Shown: one piece after another, positions 42,576 through 50,093 of the stretch | Layout of the letters: each line of letters opens with the position of its first letter | How positions within the stretch are numbered: the first letter of the stretch is position 1 | Source of the DNA: JAUVRX01 sp049664225 | Lineage (GTDB): Bacteria; Acidobacteriota; Thermoanaerobaculia; Multivoradales; JAHEKO01 | DNA length: 64,000 nucleotides | Assembly: GCA_049664225.1 (NCBI GenBank) | Contig: JBATEX010000141.1 | Location: 1-64,000 of the forward strand | Reading direction: 5' to 3' | Notes under the pieces: generated by a model | The model's input: only the letters and a program-made list of their open reading frames with translations | Databases searched by the model: none | What the model was told of the DNA's origin: nothing | Made by a program: the position numbers and the translations under genes

Positions 42576-44504
42576 TTGTGGTGTGCACTCGCGACGCTCG
42601 GCCTGCTGGCCGTCCAAGCGAGTGCGGCCGCCGAATTGGAGCTCGAGACCCCCGTTACCCAGCTGACGGGACTACCGTTCGCCCTTACAGTCAGGGTCAT
42701 CGACGCCGGGGACGCGGAGCTCATCCCACTCGAGACCTTCATCGACGGCCAGTCCGTCGACCAGCGAATGCTCTCCGCAGGAGAGCACGAGATCGTCCTC
42801 GATCACATCGACCTGTCGTCGGGCAGCCATAGCCTTCAGGTCGCAACAGCAGGAGCCCGGGAGGAGGCCTCGATTCGGGTGATTCCCGCCTGGCTCTCGA
42901 TTCTTCCGCCTCTTGTCGCAATCGGCCTCGCCCTGATCACCAAGGAGGTATTACTCTCGCTGTTTCTGGGAGTGTTCTCGGGTGCCCTGTTCCTCAACGG
43001 CTGGCAGCCGCTGACCGCCCTGGCCCGCACCATCGATCACTACGTCGCCTCTTCTGTCGCCAATCCCGATCAGGCGGCCATCCTGGTATTCACCACGCTT
43101 CTGGGTGGGATGGTGGGGCTCATCAACAAGAGTGGCGGCACTCTGGGAATCGTCGACCGGATCAGGCCATTCGCAACCAGCCCGCAACGCGGTCAGTTTG
43201 CCACCTGGGCGCTGGGAGTCGCGATCTTCTTCGACGACTATGCCAACACGCTGATTGTCGGTTCCACGATGCGTCCCATCACCGATCGCCTGAAGGTCAG
43301 CCGTGAAAAACTCGCCTACATCGTCGACTCCACCGCAGCTCCAGTAGCCAGCGTCTTTCCCATCTCTTCCTGGATCGGGTTCGAGGTCGGACTCATCGCT
43401 GCGGCTTTCGCCGTGGTCGACATCCCCTTCAACGCCTACACGACCTTCGTGGCGTCGATTCCCTACCGCTTCTACCCGATCTTCGCGCTGGTCCTGGGAT
43501 TTACCATTGCGGTGACGGGCAGGGACTTCGGTCCCATGCTCAAGGCCGAGCGCCGGGCGCGAACAACCGGCAAGCTGCTGGCAGATGGTGCGGTGCCTCT
43601 GGCCAACTTCAACGCCGAGGTCCTCGAACCGCCTCCCGGCGCCCCCAAGCGAGCCATCAACGCACTGCTGCCCATCCTTGCCGTCATCATCATCACCGTG
43701 GCCGGGATGTACACGAGCGGCAGCGCCGGCCTGGTTCGAGCGGATTTCGGTACTACCGGTGCCTGGCTGCGGGAAGTTTTCGGCAACGCGAACAGTATTG
43801 CGGCCCTGTGCTGGGCGAGTCTGGGCGGCGTGATCCTGGCTTTCGGCCTGCCACTGGTGCAACGAATCTTCACACTGCGCGAGGGAGTCGGCGCCATGGT
43901 CGAGGGTTTCAAGTCGATCTTCATGGCCCTGATCGTGCTGATCCTGGCCTGGTCGATCGGTGCGGTCTGCGACGAGCTGCAAACAGCAGACTTCCTGGTC
44001 GGACTGTCTCAGGGCGTGCTCTCTCCGCATTGGTTCCCGGTCCTGATCTTCATCCTCTCGGCAGCCGTGTCCTTTGCCACGGGATCCTCCTGGGGGACTC
44101 TCGGAATCCTCATGCCGTTGGTAGTCCCGATCGCCCACGGGCTATCGATCGGCGCCGGCATGGCTCTCGGCAGCGACGCCTACGGTGCAGTTCTGATCGG
44201 AACCATCTCCTCTGTGCTCGCTGGTAGCGTCTGGGGAGACCACTGCTCCCCCATCTCCGATACTACGATCCTGTCCAGCATGGCTTCGGGCTCCGATCAC
44301 ATCGCCCACGTTCGAACCCAGCTGCCCTATGCCTTGAGCATGGGCTTTCTGGGAATGCTGATTGGAGACATTCCCACAGCCTACGGCATGAGCCCATGGA
44401 TCTCCTTGATCGTGGGAACCGTAGTGATCGTAGGTGGGGTACTCTGGCTGGGTCGTAAGGTATCGGATTCGTCTCCGGAAGCGAAAGAGGGAGCCGAATC
44501 CTGA
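42576..44504 (+). CDS. NhaC-family antiporter with N-terminal periplasmic domain
   Basis: A 642-aa protein, about 170 residues longer than the copy at 0.7 kb. It starts with a signal-like helix (ALATLGLLAVQASA), then about 85 residues of beta-strand-rich sequence (TGLPFALTVRVIDAGDAEL, HSLQVATAGAREEASIRVI) with the look of an Ig-like domain, then the antiporter. Family motifs: FFDDYANTLIVGSTMRP, SREKLAYIVDSTAAPV, SSWGTLGILMPLV, GDHCSPISDTTILSSMASGSDHIAHVRTQLPYAL. Start is uncertain: TTG 42576, or CTG 42549 giving an Arg-containing signal. Confidence 0.85.
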   Translation: MWCALATLGLLAVQASAAAELELETPVTQLTGLPFALTVRVIDAGDAELIPLETFIDGQSVDQRMLSAGEHEIVLDHIDLSSGSHSLQVATAGAREEASIRVIPAWLSILPPLVAIGLALITKEVLLSLFLGVFSGALFLNGWQPLTALARTIDHYVASSVANPDQAAILVFTTLLGGMVGLINKSGGTLGIVDRIRPFATSPQRGQFATWALGVAIFFDDYANTLIVGSTMRPITDRLKVSREKLAYIVDSTAAPVASVFPISSWIGFEVGLIAAAFAVVDIPFNAYTTFVASIPYRFYPIFALVLGFTIAVTGRDFGPMLKAERRARTTGKLLADGAVPLANFNAEVLEPPPGAPKRAINALLPILAVIIITVAGMYTSGSAGLVRADFGTTGAWLREVFGNANSIAALCWASLGGVILAFGLPLVQRIFTLREGVGAMVEGFKSIFMALIVLILAWSIGAVCDELQTADFLVGLSQGVLSPHWFPVLIFILSAAVSFATGSSWGTLGILMPLVVPIAHGLSIGAGMALGSDAYGAVLIGTISSVLAGSVWGDHCSPISDTTILSSMASGSDHIAHVRTQLPYALSMGFLGMLIGDIPTAYGMSPWISLIVGTVVIVGGVLWLGRKVSDSSPEAKEGAES

Positions 44505-44627
44505 CCTCGATGGCACTCACGAACCGCCTTCCGAGATGATCAAAGGACGAGCTACGCCGGAATCAGCCTGAGTCGAAGTCCGGCGAATCGAGCTGAACCG
44601 AACTGCCAGAAGAGGCTTCCCGCAACC

Positions 44628-47594
44628 ATGTGGTCGTCGTCACCGCAACCGATCGCGTCGAATCGAGTCCTCCGGGCCTCGGTGCAAGCAATCTGGAGCC
44701 TCACCCTGGCGTTGGGCGCGCCTGCGGCGCAGGCCGCGGCGCCGGCCTGCAGTCCCTGTGCGGGAATCCGCACCGGCGAACCGGCAAGTCTGCTACCACA
44801 GCTGCTCGAGGAACCCCGGATCGAGGATGGGGCCACCCTCTTCGTCGCCTGGACCATCGAGCTCACGGAGGCCGCTACAGCCGGTCCTGCCCGGGAGATC
44901 GCGGCTAGCGGAGCCACTCCTTTGTTGGGCCTGGAGTTCCGCACACCGGCACCCTTGATCGAGCACCTCGACAGCCTCGAGAGCGAGCTGGAAGTTGCCT
45001 CGCGCCTGGCCCGAGATGCCGGCTCAGGATCCCAGTTCCAGGTTCTCTGGCACCCTGCTGATCCGCCTCACGAACGACTCGACCCCGAGCAGTACTCCTT
45101 CTTGCTGAAGCGAGCCACTGTCACGCTGACCGGAGCCCAGCCCGGCTCGGGTGTCTTTTCCCAGCCATTGGACCCCGACCCCGAGTCACTGCGCAGACTC
45201 TTCGGGCATGACGTAGCTGCCTACTTGGACGGCGTCGTCCTCCAGCCTATCGATGCGACAGAGCTTGGACGTGTGACGGAAGTCCTCACCGAGCTCGACC
45301 CTGGCAAGCCTGTTGTCCTGGATGCGATACCTTTTCCGAACCCGGCGGAGCTCGCTTTGTCCCAGGCAGCCCGCAATTACGTGGCAGGTGCGTCGATGAC
45401 CCTCTTCCAGCAACCGGAGGGAGGACCGCCCAGTCTGACACCGCTCAAGCTGCTTGCCATCGAGTTCAGAGGCGACCTCTCCTACGATCCCTACTCCACC
45501 CCATTTGGCAACGTCGAGGCCTGGAGCTTCGTTCGCGGTGAGGATCTCGGACTGCGAGTCATCGTCGAGCATGATGCTGACTCGGTCGAAGCCGCAGTCA
45601 CCTTCTCGGACACCGGTCTCCGCCAGCCATCACGAACCGACCTGGAGACCGGCCAGAGCCTCGATATGTACGGTGGGCTGCGGTCGGGCCAGGGGCTGGA
45701 ACTTCGCTGGGAGCCGGAACAGCGAGTGAGCCTCTTGCAGCTGGAGAGGCAGACGGTTGCCGAGCGCGAGGGAGACCGGGGTCTCGAGGACGAGCTGACA
45801 GTGGTTTCGGAGCGGTCCCTGCCGGTCGAGGAGATCCTGCGCCGCATGCAGGCGGTGGAGGATTCACAGTCCCGAAGGCTCGAGAACTACCGGGGTACGA
45901 ATACGACGCACCTCCGTTTCGAGTTCGGCACCCAGGGGCTGGAGGTTACCTTCGAGGGGCGCCTCTATTACCAGAGGGGCTCCGGTACCGACTGGACGTG
46001 GGAGCGCTTCTTCGTCAACGGCCTCAAGTGGAAGGGCAGGCAGGCCCCGCAAATCCCCTTGATCCAGCCTGAACGGGCGGCAAATCTGCCACTCGAGATC
46101 AACTTCACGCGCGACTACTCCTACCACCTCAAGGGCACGGAGACCATCGATGGTCGCGACTGCTGGGTCGTGGATTTCCGACCCCGGGCCAGCGACCCTG
46201 AGAAAAGCCTCTTCCGCGGCACGGTCTGGATCGACAGGGAGCTCTTCGTACGCGTCCGCTCACGGGCGGTGCAGCTGGGCCTGGAGGGTGATGTCGTTTC
46301 CAACGAGGAGACTCTCCACTACAGTCCGATCGACTCCCAGGGTCTGCCGGCACAGTGGCGGCCTGAGAACTACTGGCTGCCTCTGCGAGTCGTCAGTCAG
46401 CAGATCTGGTCGATCTTCAACACCACGACCGTGGTTGAGAAGGAGACTCTGCTGACAGCGGTAGAGCTCAATTCCCCGGACCTCGAAGCCGAGCGCACTG
46501 CAGCCCTGGAGTCCGACTCCACCATGGTTCGCGAAACTCCAGACGGCCTTCGGTACCTGGTGCGAGACAAGCAGACCGGCGAACGGATCGTGCAGGAGAA
46601 GTTCGACTCCAGCCGCCTGTTCCTGGCCGGTGGTGTGTTCCACGACGATGCGCTCGACTATCCGCTGCCGTTGCTCGGCATCGACTACTTTTCCCTGGAT
46701 TTCAGGGGCACCGGTGCTCAGGTCAATGCGCTCTTTGCTGGCGCGCTGGCCTCCGCCAGCATTGCCGACACCAATGTGCTGGGCTCGAACTTCAGCGCTT
46801 CCTCCGATCTGTTTCTCGTCGCGGTACCGTTCACGGACACCCTGTATCGCCAGGGTGAAGAGCTCGAGGCCGCCGATGTCAGAGAGCGACCCGCCAGCAT
46901 CGACGCCGAGCTCGGGCACCTTCTGGGAGCCTTCACCAAGGTCAATCTTCAATACGAGCTGCGCCACAGTGCCTACAGCCGTTCGGACGATACGGCGGAT
47001 GAGTTCGTCTTGCCGCAGGACCACTTCACCAATGAGCTCGGCCTTCGGGTCACCTATACCCGGGGTGGATATCGATTTCGAGTGAAGGGTAGCTATGCCA
47101 ATCGGTCCAGCTGGGAGCCCTGGGGCATCCCCGACTCCGGTGAGTACGACCCGGCGACCAAAGACTTCTTGAAATGGGAGGCTTCCGTCTCCAAGACCTT
47201 TCATCTGCCCCGCTTCCGCAAGTTCGGAGTACAGCTCGAGTACGTCGACGGCCAAGACCTGGACCGCTTCAGCAAGTATCAGTTCGGATCCTTCAGCAAC
47301 ATTCGAGTGCATGGCTACCAGAGCGGCAAGATCCGGGCGGAGACCGCCACGGCCCTGCACCTGAGCTACGGGATCGAGATGGGAGAGTTGTTCCGACTCG
47401 AGGGTCTCGGTGATCTGGCCTTGGCGACCGACAAGCCCGAAGGGCTGGACCAGGAGCTGCTCGCCGGCCTGGGTATCGCGGGCACTATCGTCGGCCCCTG
47501 GAAGACCCTTGTGCGGCTCGACGCGGGCGTGCCTGTCGTGGGACCCGATGACGGCTTCACCCTCTTTCTCACCTTCCTCAAGATGTTCAAATAG
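44628..47594 (+). CDS. large envelope protein: LolA-like domain plus C-terminal beta barrel
   Basis: A 988-aa exported protein with no full-length family I recognise. Residues 1 to about 37 are a signal peptide; about 45-390 form an alpha/beta region ending in beta strands; about 395-630 resemble the outer-membrane lipoprotein-sorting (LolA/LolB-fold) pattern with LPVEEILRRMQAVEDSQ, TETIDGRDCWVVDFRP and TVWIDRELFVRVRSRA; about 658-988 are amphipathic strands typical of a BamA-like outer-membrane barrel (YFSLDFRGTGAQVNALF, VNLQYELRHSAYS, LGLRVTYTRGGYRFRV), ending FLTFLKMFK. The ends suggest outer-membrane insertion. It sits between the antiporter and the Smr gene. Confidence 0.75.
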   Translation: MWSSSPQPIASNRVLRASVQAIWSLTLALGAPAAQAAAPACSPCAGIRTGEPASLLPQLLEEPRIEDGATLFVAWTIELTEAATAGPAREIAASGATPLLGLEFRTPAPLIEHLDSLESELEVASRLARDAGSGSQFQVLWHPADPPHERLDPEQYSFLLKRATVTLTGAQPGSGVFSQPLDPDPESLRRLFGHDVAAYLDGVVLQPIDATELGRVTEVLTELDPGKPVVLDAIPFPNPAELALSQAARNYVAGASMTLFQQPEGGPPSLTPLKLLAIEFRGDLSYDPYSTPFGNVEAWSFVRGEDLGLRVIVEHDADSVEAAVTFSDTGLRQPSRTDLETGQSLDMYGGLRSGQGLELRWEPEQRVSLLQLERQTVAEREGDRGLEDELTVVSERSLPVEEILRRMQAVEDSQSRRLENYRGTNTTHLRFEFGTQGLEVTFEGRLYYQRGSGTDWTWERFFVNGLKWKGRQAPQIPLIQPERAANLPLEINFTRDYSYHLKGTETIDGRDCWVVDFRPRASDPEKSLFRGTVWIDRELFVRVRSRAVQLGLEGDVVSNEETLHYSPIDSQGLPAQWRPENYWLPLRVVSQQIWSIFNTTTVVEKETLLTAVELNSPDLEAERTAALESDSTMVRETPDGLRYLVRDKQTGERIVQEKFDSSRLFLAGGVFHDDALDYPLPLLGIDYFSLDFRGTGAQVNALFAGALASASIADTNVLGSNFSASSDLFLVAVPFTDTLYRQGEELEAADVRERPASIDAELGHLLGAFTKVNLQYELRHSAYSRSDDTADEFVLPQDHFTNELGLRVTYTRGGYRFRVKGSYANRSSWEPWGIPDSGEYDPATKDFLKWEASVSKTFHLPRFRKFGVQLEYVDGQDLDRFSKYQFGSFSNIRVHGYQSGKIRAETATALHLSYGIEMGELFRLEGLGDLALATDKPEGLDQELLAGLGIAGTIVGPWKTLVRLDAGVPVVGPDDGFTLFLTFLKMFK

Positions 47595-47613
47595 CTGGCG
47601 GAGATCGCCACCC

Positions 47614-47910
47614 ATGCACGACGAAATCGGGCCAGAACCACCCATCGAGCTCACTCTCACCGACGTCCTGGATCTCCACAGCTTTCCCCCTTCAGAAGTC
47701 GCCGACCTGGTCCGCAACTACCTGGAGGTCGCCCTGGAGAACAACTGGCGCCGGGTGCGCATCATCCATGGCAAGGGGAAGGGAGTCCAGCGACAGACCG
47801 TTCGGAAGATTCTCGAGCGAGATCCACGCGTCGCCTCCTTTGGCGACGCCTCTGGCGAGGCTGGAGGATGGGGTGCCACGCTGGTCGTCCTTCACGGACC
47901 GTCCGCGTGA
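47614..47910 (+). CDS. free-standing Smr domain protein
   Basis: A 98-aa protein that is almost entirely an Smr (small MutS-related) domain: LDLHSFPPSEV (first motif, DLH), a helix, then RVRIIHGKGKGVQRQTVR (HGKG motif) and a final beta hairpin WGATLVVL. Smr domains nick branched DNA or cleave RNA, e.g. at stalled ribosomes, and normally end MutS2; here there is no MutS core. The ATG at 47614 lies 20 bases after the large envelope protein stop. A perfect hairpin follows. Confidence 0.88.
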   Translation: MHDEIGPEPPIELTLTDVLDLHSFPPSEVADLVRNYLEVALENNWRRVRIIHGKGKGVQRQTVRKILERDPRVASFGDASGEAGGWGATLVVLHGPSA

Positions 47911-47916
47911 GTCCAA

Positions 47917-47941
47917 GCCCGCACTATTGAATAGTGCGGGC
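47917..47941. repeat. perfect 25-base palindrome (hairpin)
   Basis: Eleven-base arms (47917-47927 and 47931-47941, GCCCGCACTAT and its complement) flank a TGA loop. It starts 7 bases after the Smr stop and ends 29 bases before the HDAC-like start. There is no T run, so it is not a textbook terminator; it may still stop transcription, stabilise a 3' end, or bind a dimeric regulator. Confidence 0.75.
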
Positions 47942-47970
47942 CACGACATCCACCCGTGGTGGTAGGGTGA

Positions 47971-49800
47971 TTGTCGAACGTGACTGAAGGCCCTTCGCCG
48001 CTCCCGCCTTTCTTGCGCCGCACCTGGCATCGCTTCCGGTCGATGGTCGGGCGGGTGCCTGCGGATTTCTTCTTTTCTCCCAACTACCTCGTCGATCTTG
48101 GGGGGTCCCCGATCGACATCCACCGCAGCGAGCGCATCCTGGACTTCCTGCTGGCCGAGAACCTGCTCGAGGCTGGACAGGTCCATCAGCCTGTGACGGC
48201 TTCTCTGCGGGACCTCCGCTTGGCTCACTCCGCTGCCTATCTCGCTGCCCTGCGCGAGCCCGAGTCTCTCACCGACATTGTCGGCATGGAGATCTGGCCA
48301 ACCCTGCACGAGCGGGCGCTCCAGGCCCAGCGAGCCGCAACCGGCGGTACTCTCGCGGCAACCCGGGTAGCCCTGGAAGGTGAGCGGATCGCGGTGAACC
48401 TGGGAGGCGGCTTCCACCATGCCGGAATCCACTCGGGCAAGGGTTTCTGCATCTTCAACGATGTCGCCGTCGCCATCCGCCGGATCCGGCAAGAGGGCTT
48501 CGAGGAACCAATCCTGGTCGTCGATCTGGATCTGCACGACGGCAACGGCACCCGTCAGATTTTCGCCGAAGACGGCTCAGTCTTCACCTTCTCGATTCAC
48601 AATCGAGACTGGGACGACACATCGGCGCTGGCTTCGCTTTCGGTCGAGCTGGGCGACGACGTCGAGGATGCCGCGTACCTCGAGGCAATCGAATCGACTC
48701 TGCCGAGACTGATTCGAGAGGTAGAGCCTGGTCTGGTGTTCTATCTGGCCGGCACCGACCCAGCCTACGACGATCGCCTCGGGAACTGGTCCATAGGACC
48801 TCGGGGCATGCTCGACAGAGACCGCTTCGTCATCGAGCAGACGCGATCTCGACGCGGGCTGCCTCTGGTCATGCTGCTGGCTGGTGGCTACGGTGGAGAG
48901 ACATGGCGCTACAGTGCCCGCTCCTTCTCCTGGCTGCTGAGCGGCGGCAGCGTCGTCGAGCCGCCGACTACCGAAGAGGTCACGTTGACTCGCTATCGAG
49001 GTCTGGCACACCGCCTGGATGGCACCATAGCCAGGTCCGAATCAGCGAGTGACGACTGGAGCCTGACCGAGGCCGATCTCGTCGGATACCTCGGCGTAGC
49101 GGGCCCGGACCAGCTGTTCCTCGGACATCTCTCGCTTCACGAAATGGAGCTCGTCCTCGAATGGACGGGGATCCTGGAGCATCTCCGCAGGATGGGATTT
49201 TCCAACCCAAGATTGACCTTCGACTGTGGAGCCAGCTCGGGAGACACGCTGAGGATCTTCAGCGACCGCAACCGCGACGAGCTCTTGATGGAGCTGCGGG
49301 TCAGCTACGACCGACACTCGATCGCTTCGATGGAATTGCTGAGCCTCGAATGGCTCCTGCTGCAGAATCCACGCTCCGCGTTCTCCAATCAGCGTCCCTT
49401 GCCTGGACAGTCCTACCCGGGCCTCGGATTGCTGGGCGATGTCGCCTCTCTCCTCATCCTGATCTGCGATCGCCTGCGCTTGGATGGCCTGATCTTCGTA
49501 CCTTCCCACTTGCACCTGGCCGTCAAGGGCAAGAAGTACCTGCGATTTGTCGACCCAGTAGACGAGGCCTGGTTTCGGGCTGTGTACGCAGCTGTCGCCG
49601 ACCTCCCCTTGGCAGAAGGCTCCACAGCTGTTGGAGAGGGTCGCGTCGTCGACTTGGCGAGTGGGAGGGCAACGCGATGGCGCCCCATGTCGATGGTGTT
49701 GCCGATCAGCGACCGACTGCACGATCTCGTGGAAGGAGAGGCCTACGAGTCGGCAGTCAAACAAGCCTCTGAAGGCCTCTCGTTCGAGCTCGCCCCCTGA
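47971..49800 (+). CDS. histone-deacetylase-like amidohydrolase with a C-terminal extra domain
   Basis: A 609-aa protein. Residues about 35-345 are an arginase/HDAC-fold Zn amidohydrolase: charge-relay His149-His150 (GGGFHHAGIHSG), Zn ligands Asp187 and His189 in LVVDLDLHDGNGT, Asp268 in GTDPAYDDRLG, and Tyr307 in LAGGYGGE. Bacterial members remove acyl groups from polyamines, acetoin-pathway enzymes or other amines. Residues about 365-609 are an unknown alpha/beta domain with a region rich in RPLPGQSYPGLGLLG, LDGLIFVPSHLHLAVKG and RFVDPVDEAW. A TTG at 47971 is the most likely start. HHGNGT of classical enzymes is HDGNGT here. Confidence 0.85.
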   Translation: MSNVTEGPSPLPPFLRRTWHRFRSMVGRVPADFFFSPNYLVDLGGSPIDIHRSERILDFLLAENLLEAGQVHQPVTASLRDLRLAHSAAYLAALREPESLTDIVGMEIWPTLHERALQAQRAATGGTLAATRVALEGERIAVNLGGGFHHAGIHSGKGFCIFNDVAVAIRRIRQEGFEEPILVVDLDLHDGNGTRQIFAEDGSVFTFSIHNRDWDDTSALASLSVELGDDVEDAAYLEAIESTLPRLIREVEPGLVFYLAGTDPAYDDRLGNWSIGPRGMLDRDRFVIEQTRSRRGLPLVMLLAGGYGGETWRYSARSFSWLLSGGSVVEPPTTEEVTLTRYRGLAHRLDGTIARSESASDDWSLTEADLVGYLGVAGPDQLFLGHLSLHEMELVLEWTGILEHLRRMGFSNPRLTFDCGASSGDTLRIFSDRNRDELLMELRVSYDRHSIASMELLSLEWLLLQNPRSAFSNQRPLPGQSYPGLGLLGDVASLLILICDRLRLDGLIFVPSHLHLAVKGKKYLRFVDPVDEAWFRAVYAAVADLPLAEGSTAVGEGRVVDLASGRATRWRPMSMVLPISDRLHDLVEGEAYESAVKQASEGLSFELAP

Positions 49801-49834
49801 GAAGCCGTCCCCGATTCCACCGAATCCCCCCCTA

Positions 49835-49893
49835 CGCCCTTAAGCCCCTAAGCCCCTAGGTCCTTGCGCCCCTAAGCCCTCAGGACCCTAGGC
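49835..49893. repeat. degenerate CCCCTAAGCC tandem units
   Basis: Four to five decamer-like units (CCCTTAAGCC, CCCCTAAGCC, CCCCTAGGTC, CCCCTAAGCC, GGACCCTAGG) follow one another. CTCAGGACCC here recurs at 50059-50068. Function unknown. Confidence 0.6.
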
Positions 49894-49917
49894 CGCTATC
49901 GACTGTCACCGATGCCA

Positions 49918-49996
49918 GAGGTTCGTCCGGGGACCCCCAGGGGGCTTTCCTCCCTGCCGCTGCCAGAACCCCCTGGGAGCCTCCCGGACGAACCTC
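49918..49996. repeat. long inverted repeat / hairpin
   Basis: A 14-base perfect arm (49918-49931, starting GAGGTTCGTCC) pairs with 49983-49996; inside it a 9-base arm (49936-49944, CCCAGGGGG) pairs with 49969-49977, leaving a loop of 24 bases. CAGAGGTTCG at 49916-49925 has a second complement at 49997-50006. It could end transcription of both convergent genes or be a small RNA structure. Confidence 0.7.
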
Positions 49997-50052
49997 CGAA
50001 CCTCTGCCTGACTCGATAGATGTACCAACGGCCGGCACAGGTCCGGCCACAT

Positions 50053-50093
50053 CAAGACCTCAGGACCCAAGACCTCAAGACCCCAAGACCTCA
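50053..50093. repeat. three CAAGACCTCA direct repeats
   Basis: The decamer occurs at 50053, 50068 and 50084 with 15- and 16-base spacing. The last copy reaches into the first bases of the TRAP gene's 3' end at 50091. No coding frame crosses it convincingly. Confidence 0.7.

Larger units (their letters stand above)
49801..50090. other. non-coding region with hairpin and short repeats
   Basis: Between the HDAC-like and TRAP genes (convergent ends) lie 290 bases with no credible frame. It holds CCCCTAAGCC-type units at 49835-49893, a long imperfect hairpin at 49918-49996, and three CAAGACCTCA direct repeats at 50053-50093. The long minus-strand frame that crosses it (to 51933) is out of phase with the TRAP gene and is a shadow. 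Confidence 0.7.

Noticed and set aside
42951..44138. 395-aa minus-strand frame opposite the second antiporter
   Set aside because: Highly charged, Gln/His/Asp-rich translation antisense to a clear membrane protein; shadow.
46260..47717. 485-aa minus-strand frame opposite the 988-aa protein
   Set aside because: Mirror-frame of a well-formed exported protein; no motifs or ribosome site.
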